Source: Diogma glabrata
Taxonomy: Eukaryota; Arthropoda; Insecta; Diptera; Cylindrotomidae
Direction: 5' to 3'
Assembly: GCA_963693315.1 (NCBI GenBank)
Contig: OY856188.1
Span: 158,606,694-158,670,693, forward strand
Length of the DNA stretch: 64,000 nucleotides
Numbering within the stretch: the stretch's first letter is position 1; the number at the start of each line of letters is the position of its first letter. Shown here in pieces: positions 56,994 through 64,000 of the stretch. Below the pieces are notes generated by a model. The model saw only the letters and a list, made by a program, of their open reading frames with translations. It was not told where the DNA came from and did no database searches. A program made the translations under genes and the position numbers.

Positions 56994-58565
56994 ATTACAA
57001 AATCACAAATTCATATTTCTTTCAAAATTCCAAAAATATTGTAAAAATTATAATAAAATCAAACTTTTTTCAACATTCTAAAAATATTCCAAAAATTATT
57101 ACAAAATCAAAAATTGAAACTTTTTTCAAAATTCCAAAAATTATACCTAATAAAATCAAAAATTTTAAATTTTTCATAATTCCAAAAATATTCCAAAAAT
57201 TCTTACAAAATCAAATATCAAAACTTTTTCCAAAATTCTAAAAACATTGCAAAAATTATTACAAAATCAAAACAACAACCTTTTTTCAAAATTCCAAAAA
57301 AATTTCAAAAACTATAACAAATTAAAAAATTTCCATGTCCAATTTCATTTTCAATTACATTTACGTCATAAAAACAGCTACATTTTTTTTTCCCAAAAAA
57401 TTGGCTAAAAAAATCAATGAAATCATTTTTTGACACGCTTGACATTATTTTTTTGACAAACTTATAACGCCATAATTCTCTATAATAATAATAAAATTTC
57501 ATTTCAAACAAAATTTTAATTTAATTTTTTCCAAAAAATTGGGTAAAAAAATAGATAAAAATCTTTCTTTTGATACACTTGACAACATTTTTTTGACAAA
57601 CTTATAATGCCATAGTTCGCAATAGTAAAATAAAATTTCATTTCGAACAAAATTTTAATTTAATTTTTTTCCAAAAAATTAGGTAAAAAAATAAATTAAA
57701 ATCTTTCTTTTGACACACTTGACAACATTTTTTTGACAAACTTATAATGCAGTAATCTAGATTTTGGTCTCACATACCAATCCCGACCATCAAGATTTCT
57801 CCAAATTTAATGGTCCTACTCGTAATCACTTAAAATGAACGATTTTTAAGCAAAAAATATGCAAATTTCCATGTTTTGACACACTTGACGATTTTTTTGA
57901 CACACTTCCGGTACAGTTATCGAACACATTGTCCTTTCGGCTCTTCCCATTGAGTAAACCTATTTTTAGAAAAAAAAAAATTTTGAAATCCGTCCAGCGG
58001 TTTACTAGATTTCGTCGGTTGTGACGGCCGGCCGGACGGCCGACAGACAGACACACATTTTATTTTTGTGCTTTTTTAGAATCAGTAGGTCTTAAAACGT
58101 CGAGAAATGCCAAAAAAAGTGGGGGTAAGAATTTCACTTTGAGCTCATGAATGTAATACTTAGGTCTTTCAGACCGAAGTAATTAATTTTTCTCTTTGAA
58201 AAAAGATTCTTATGAATAAGTGAATTTTCATATATGTAAGAAGAATAATTAAGATAAATCACTTTTCTAAGATCGATTTCTACATACTTAGGCTCGTTAG
58301 AATCATTAATTAATTAGCTTTTAATAAAAAAAATCAAAATTATGAGATATATTATGTTTTAAGATGATTATATCTGATAAAAATAAAAAATCCTATTATT
58401 CTGCTAATTTTCTTATCTTCGACGCCACTGCGCGGTGGGTAATTATTTTCCGTTTTCAATAAAACTGTATACAGTTCATATTAGATTCAAATGGAACAAA
58501 ATTAGCCGGTGGGTGCGAAGAAAAAGATGGTTTGAAAATTGTTCATACATATCTGGTCATACCTA

Positions 58566-59103
<538 letters not shown>

Positions 59104-59150
59104 AGATGACGCCCATTGCAATAGGTTGATTTTTATATGAAATCTACCTA

Positions 59151-59473
59151 AAATCTTTCTTTTGACACACTTGAAAACATTTTTTTCACAAACTTATAAT
59201 GCAATAATCTAGATTTTGGTCTCACATTTCAATCCCGACCATCAAGATTTCTCCAAATTCAATGTTCCTACTCGTAATCACTCGTTTTGCAAAAAATATG
59301 CAAATTTCCTTGTTTTGACATACTTAACGATTTTTTTGACACACTTTCGGTACATTTATCGAACACATCGTCCTTTCGGCTCTTCCCATTGAGTAAACCT
59401 ATTTTTAGAAAAAAAAAATGTTTGAAATCCGTTTATCGGTTTTCTAGATTTCGTAGGTTGTGACGGACGGCCG
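59151..59473 (+). repeat. R1-f, right part
   Basis: Resumes the R1 tail where 48770 left off: AATCTTTCTTTTGACACACT, ATAATGCAATAATCTAG, CAATCCCGACCATCAAGATT, CGGTACATTTATCGAACACA, TTGTGACGGACGGCCG. It stops at 59473, short of the normal end. Confidence 0.75.
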
Positions 59474-59922
59474 ATATTTTTACGATTCCGAATTCCTGAG
59501 TATAACTTGCTTTAGCTAAATGATTGAACGTGGGATTTCATATACCACTGGCAACAACGGTGAGCTATCCCTATAGCGAAGGTGAAACGTTAGCGGTGCT
59601 GGCGGATAAATTCAATTCAGTAAACGGTAGCACGCGGAATCTTAATTATGGAATATTCCTTGAAAATGGCGCGCTATTGAGCTTTTGTATAACTCTTTAT
59701 GGGTGTTTTAATCCTTGAAAAAGTCCGTACGTCACATGGTCAATGAATACCACTATGATTATTGGATTACTAGCACTATGATTATTGGCAACCAATTTTA
59801 GATTTGTAGCTGCATATTTTTTTTAAAAAGCTTGCAATTTTCACCCGCACTTATTTTTAATGTTTTCTTTATTCTATTGTGAAATTGTAAAATACTAGGG
59901 AGTATCCCGCGGGCTGCGCTAA
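59474..59922 (+). mobile_element. Helitron 3'-end fragment
   Basis: Matches the segment at 8165-8670 and ends in ATCCCGCGGGCTGCGCTAA followed by T. The palindrome CCCGCGGG a few bases before CTAA is the hairpin-plus-CTRR arrangement of a Helitron 3' terminus, with insertion before T. A 64-codon frame (59524-59718) lies within it; I recognise no domain. The 5' end is missing. Confidence 0.6.
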
Positions 59923-61679
59923 TTTTTTGGAAAAAAATAAAATTAATTATTTGTTTGACATGAAATTTTATTATTATTATTGAGCATTACGGCATCATAA
60001 GTTTGTCAAAAAAATACTGTCAAGTGTGTCAAAAGATAGATTTTTATTTATTTTTTACCCAATTTTTTGGAAAAAAATAAAATTAATTATTTGTTTGACA
60101 TGAAATTTTATTATTATTATTGAGAATTATGGCATTATAAGTTTGTTTAAAAAAATAATGTCAAGTGTGTCAAAAAAATGATTTCATTTATTTTTTTAGA
60201 TAATTTTTTGGAAAAAAAATTTAGCTGTTTGTTTACGTAAAATCGAAATTTTTGAATTTGTTTTAGTTCTTGAAATATTTTCGGAATTTTGAAAAAATTT
60301 CAATTTTTGATTTTGTAAGAATTTTTGGAATATTTTTAGGATTTTGAAAAATTTTAAATTTTTGATTTTATTATAATTTTTTTAATTTTGGAAAAAGTTT
60401 CAATTTTTGATATTGTTATAATTTTTGCAATATTTTTAGAGTTTTGGAAAAAGTTGGAATTTTTGAATTTTTAAGAATTTTTGGAATATTAAAATTAGAA
60501 TTTAGAAAAAGTTTAAATATTTGATTTTATTCCAATTTTTGGAATATTTTTAGCATTTTGAAAAAAAATAGAATTTTTTGAATTTTATATATATTTTTAG
60601 AATTTTGAAAAAAGTTTCAATTTTGATTTTGTAAGAATTTTTAGAATATTTTTAGAATTTTGAAAGATTTAAAATTTTTGATTTTAATATAATTTTTAAA
60701 ATATTGGAAAAAGTTTCAATTTTTGATATTGTTATAATTTTTGCAATATTTTTAGAATTTTGGAAAAACTTTGAATTTTTAAGAATTTTTGAAATATTAT
60801 AGAATTTAGAAAAAGTTTCGATTGATCAATTGAGTTCCATTTTAATCTAATTTTTCAATATTTTTGGAATTTTGAAAAAAATTTTTTGAATTTTATATAT
60901 ATTTTTAGAATTTTGAAAAAAGTTTCAATTGAGTTTATAAGAATTTTTGGAATATTTTTAGAATTTTGAAAAATTTTAAATTTTTGATTTTATTTTAATT
61001 TTGGAAAAAGTTTCAATTTTTGATATTTTTATAATTTTTGGAATATTTTTAGAATTTTGGAAATAGTTGGAATTTTTGAATTTTTAAGAATTTTTGAAAT
61101 ATTATTAGAATTTAGAAAAAGTTTAAATATTTGATTTTATGCTAATTTTTGGAATATTTTTAGAATTTGGAAAAACAAAATAGAATTTTTAAATTTTATA
61201 TATATATTTTTAGAATTTTGAAAACAGTTACAATTTTTAATTTTGTTATTATTTATGCAATATTTTTAGAATTTTGTTCGAAAAAAGTTTAAATTTTTTA
61301 TTTTATTTAATTTTTACAATATTTTTGGAATTTTGAAAGAAATATGAATTTGTGATTTTGAAATATTTTCTCGAAACGCTAAATGGAGAGGTTTTTGAGG
61401 AGTTTGCTGATTGTATAATCTTTTCACTAAATTATGTTAATTTATGATCTGTTATAATTTTCCGACAACGTATTGATGTTTCGTGTTAGATTTGTAATAC
61501 ATATCTAAACAGAGATAAAAAATACATGCACTTCAACAAAAAGTTATGTTTGATATACGTCGCTGCCCAAAACTAAAAACCATGTCCCTATAACAGTTTT
61601 TCGCCGAAAACTATACCAAAATCTTAACCCAGACCGAAGTCTTGATATCTCAGAGCCGTGAGATTTCAGCCCCTCCATG
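59923..61679 (-). repeat. R1-h: R1 copy lacking its tail
   Basis: Head at 61679 (complement of GGAGGGGCTGAAATCTCACG), reading leftwards through about twenty 55-60-bp units (61350-60240), the largest unit block in the window, and two CCAAAAAATT units. It breaks off directly against the Helitron end at 59922; the GC-richer tail is missing. Confidence 0.75.
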
Positions 61680-62619
61680 TTTTCTTTTTATATTTCTATT
61701 ATTTTTAAATGTTTTAAATGTTACATCTTTAATTTTTGTTTCGATTCCTCTAGGAAGAGCTTCCGTTCACTTCTTATATTAGGTTTTATAAAAATTACTT
61801 GATTTTCTTTTAAAACAATTTTCTTTTATACAATTTTGTTTTAACATTTTATTCTTTGCTAATTCTAAATTATCGATTACGCCTTTTAAAAATTATGTTT
61901 GCCTGTGCATAAATTTCTTGCGGGTTAATTAAGTTAGTTTAGTTGAAGATTACCTCATTTGGCGTGAAGCCAGTATGAATGCACAGAATTGTTATATAGT
62001 GCCACTGATAATTCTTTGTGTAATGACCCGTTCTCCTAAATTTTACCAAAATTCACAATCTCTTAACCAAATCGTCAAGAGTGAATAAACTTAGTCGTTT
62101 AGTGCTGTTTATTTAATATTTCGAAATAGAAATATTAATTAAATAGCAACATTACGATTGTTTAGCAATTCTGCAAAATCGCATAATTGTTGTACAATGT
62201 AAATGTAAATGAACGATGGGTTTTTCACCTTTGATTGTTTTGTAGGGGAATTGATTAATACTTTAATTTAATTTGATTGGCTTAACGATTTTTAAAACAT
62301 ATAAATAAATAACGGTTCATTACGCTCCCTTCCAAAAATATAACAAATGTAGATTTTATAGATTATTTTTGTAGATTGATTTTGATATGATTTTTAAAAA
62401 GAGTTGTGGTGTGTTGTGAAAAAAGTACGGCAGAGAGTACAGGTGAATCTTGATACTAAATTTATAATAATTGTTATAGCAAAAATTACCAACAAAAATA
62501 AAATTTAAAAGTGAAAACAATTTAATTTTTTCAAGTGCCATAGTTAGTAAAACAGTTCGTTTAATTAAACTTGTTTGTGGACTCCTACAGTAGTTAGGTA
62601 CCACATTTGGCTTCTAGAG
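61680..62619. other. AT-rich stretch, no gene recognised
   Basis: May include decayed LTR-retrotransposon sequence belonging to the integrase remnant that follows, but no LTR ends could be identified. Confidence 0.4.
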
Positions 62620-62900
62620 TATTAGTATTAGAAATTTTGTTTTTATTTGTTTGTTGAATATTGTTGAATATTTCGATTAAAGTAGCGTGAGTTTTTTCGA
62701 TTTGACCGTTCGAATCAGAGAAAGAGGCGTATTCCAATCGGATATTTAGTCTACTCAAATACTCTTTAAACTATATTGTATTGATTAAATTGTTGTTTCA
62801 TGATCTGAAACTATGGCATTGGGAATACCGAAAAATGTAAAATACTTTGTAAGTGCACCAGTAACATCTACTAGGTTTTTAGTATTTATAGGCAATATTT
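62620..62900 (-). pseudogene. LTR-retrotransposon integrase remnant
   Basis: On the minus strand, 62880-62790 reads LVDVTGALTKYFTFFGIPNA followed by IVSDHET, containing the second catalytic Asp region of a Gypsy-type integrase. After a frameshift, 62745-62650 reads LNIRLEYASFSDSNGQIEK followed by THATLIEIFNN, the Glu-containing block (SNGQIE). The style (SDSNGQ.EK.H) is closer to mdg3/Micropia-like Gypsy elements than to the errantivirus at 29-36 kb. Short, frameshifted, and no other domain found nearby. Confidence 0.65.
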
Positions 62901-63186
62901 GAAGGCGCTTCCCGAGTCGAACTTTAACTATGATTTAAGTAGTCGACATTCTCAAATGAACCTATTTTAGTCCTTTTCGTCCTTTATTGCCTCTAAATAA
63001 GAACTTTTTACTCTCGATAAACTTATTAACTCCTACAAATTCTAAAAACATACTATTTAACATCTAATTAGAATCTCAAAAAACTATTTACAGTCTACTT
63101 ATTCTTATGTCGTGCTATTTTGAAAACAAAAAATTGATCTGAGATCAAAAAAAGAGCTGTCAGATCAAATTAGCTGTCAGTTTGTG

Positions 63187-63573
63187 TTCTTTGGCAAAAA
63201 AAGATTGATTTTTATTTTGATCTAGATCAAGTTTTAAAAATCTAGATTTTTTGGTAGATTTTACAAATACATTGAAATATTATTTTTAATTGTCAAATTT
63301 ATGTAAAAAAAAACCGCCATTTTAATTATTATTATTATTTTGTTTAAAAATAATTTATTATTATTTAAATTTCTAATTAATAATAAAGTTATTACAAATA
63401 AAATGATAAAACGTAAAATCTATCATTTTCAAATGTAAACATAACCAAACATATCAAGTGACAGAACAAAAAGTCAAAACAATTTACTACTACATTTACA
63501 AAAGTAGATTGATTTATTTTATGCTGTTCGTTGGCAAGTAAATAAATCAATCTTTTTTCCATCAAGCCAAAGA
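63187..63573. mobile_element. Possible MITE with GTTCTTTGGC ends
   Basis: GTTCTTTGGCAAAAAAAGAT with TGATTTTTATTT at the left and AAATAAATCAATCTTTTTTC with GCCAAAGAAC at the right are inverted over about 35 bp, with a small insertion. A further GTTCGTTGGC lies inside the right end. No target duplication seen and no coding capacity. Confidence 0.4.
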
Positions 63574-63759
63574 ACGCGACATTAAAATACTACTTTACAC
63601 CTAAATAAGCCTGTTTTTCAACACCTTACTAAGTACTTATCATATCCTAAGAACTTAAAAAGTCCTATCAATTCTATCAATGTACAAAATTACATCTTAT
63701 TTGAATCTTTAAAAACTATTTACGATTCCGATCTTATTTCACATCAAACCCGACAAACA

Positions 63760-64000
63760 TTTTTATACATGAAGATAGCGCTCGTATATTTAAGTTCTAA
63801 ATTGCACATGTATGAGTGTGATTTTGTTTGTAAAGGATGCGTCCATTTTTTCGCCATTTTTTTAATGGTACAATTTAAAATACCAAAATTCAGAAATCAA
63901 AAATTTCAAATATTTGAATTATGTGTAGAAAATAATACTAATTTTCCATAAATTTCTCAGTATTATGAAAATTTAAATCAAAATATCGATAAATCGATAT
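63760..64000 (+). repeat. Second copy of the repeat at 5500-5740
   Basis: ATGAAGAT, TATGTGTGTGAT/TATGAGTGTGAT, CCATTTTTTTAATGGTACA, AAATATTTG and AATTTTCCA.AAATTTCT occur in the same order in both. The match continues to the window edge, so the element extends further right. Confidence 0.65.

Larger units (their letters stand above)
52157..58184 (+). repeat. R1-g: R1 copy inside U, split by transposon T
   Basis: Left part 52157-53050: head, about eight AT-rich units, then a second, partial head piece ending GCGATTCGAGAAAATATT. Right part 56994-58184 continues ATTACAAAATCACAAATTCA, units, three CCAAAAAATTGG units and the complete tail ending CTTTCAGACCGAAGTAATT. The junction GAGAAAATATTACAAAATCA is unbroken in the other R1 copies, which fixes the insertion point of T. 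Confidence 0.8.

Overview
The window is a 64-kb piece of AT-rich eukaryotic DNA built almost entirely from transposable elements and tandem repeats. An arthropod, most likely an insect, is suggested by several things. There is an endogenous errantivirus (Gypsy-group LTR retrotransposon with an env gene) primed from a TGGCGCAG primer-binding site. There is a transposase gene with a 63-nt GT..AG intron, and there are hAT, Helitron, LINE, SINE-like and foldback-type elements together with long (TA)n tracts. I cannot narrow it to a species, and I could not support any single-copy host gene. The only host-like hint is a 26-codon signal-peptide-like reading frame (28890-28967) that runs into a 200-base run of N.

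Layout. 1-7.4 kb: plain AT-rich DNA, then a copy of an unclassified repeat family (called R1 here) interrupted by a satellite-bearing element (S) and by a second insert. 7.5-9.2 kb: Helitron-like remains, including the decayed C-terminal end of a Rep-helicase. 11.2-11.8 kb: a dispersed repeat (R3) holding a hairpin element. 12-21.3 kb: four R1 copies, a second S element, an inverted pair of R2 repeats and a hAT transposase remnant. 23.8-26.0 kb: a foldback-like palindrome with seven 140-bp units in each arm. 29.2-36.2 kb: the errantivirus on the minus strand (5' LTR, no room for gag, pol broken by one in-frame TGA, intact env, 3' LTR lost in the gap). 39.3-41 kb: a non-autonomous hAT element with a perfect 8-bp target-site duplication inside another R3 copy, then a tandem SINE-like pair. 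42.4-44 kb: two halves of a LINE reverse transcriptase in opposite orientations. 44.4-47.2 kb: MITE-like hairpins.

From 47.4 to 59.5 kb there is a nest at least four levels deep. An R1 copy is split by about 10.4 kb. That insert holds a (TA)n-flanked element (U) with about 290-bp terminal inverted repeats and a decayed protein. U is split by another R1 copy, and that copy is split by a complete 3.94-kb DNA transposon (T) with about 600-bp terminal inverted repeats, an ATT target-site duplication and a two-exon transposase gene carrying one frameshift. The last 4 kb hold a Helitron 3' end, a further R1 copy, a decayed LTR-retrotransposon integrase and small repeats.

The most informative property of the window is internal comparison: several insertions sit in repeats whose uninterrupted copies are also present, so ends and target-site duplications can be read directly. 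Names such as R1, S, U and T are labels for this report only. Family assignments come from motif recognition by eye, without database searches.
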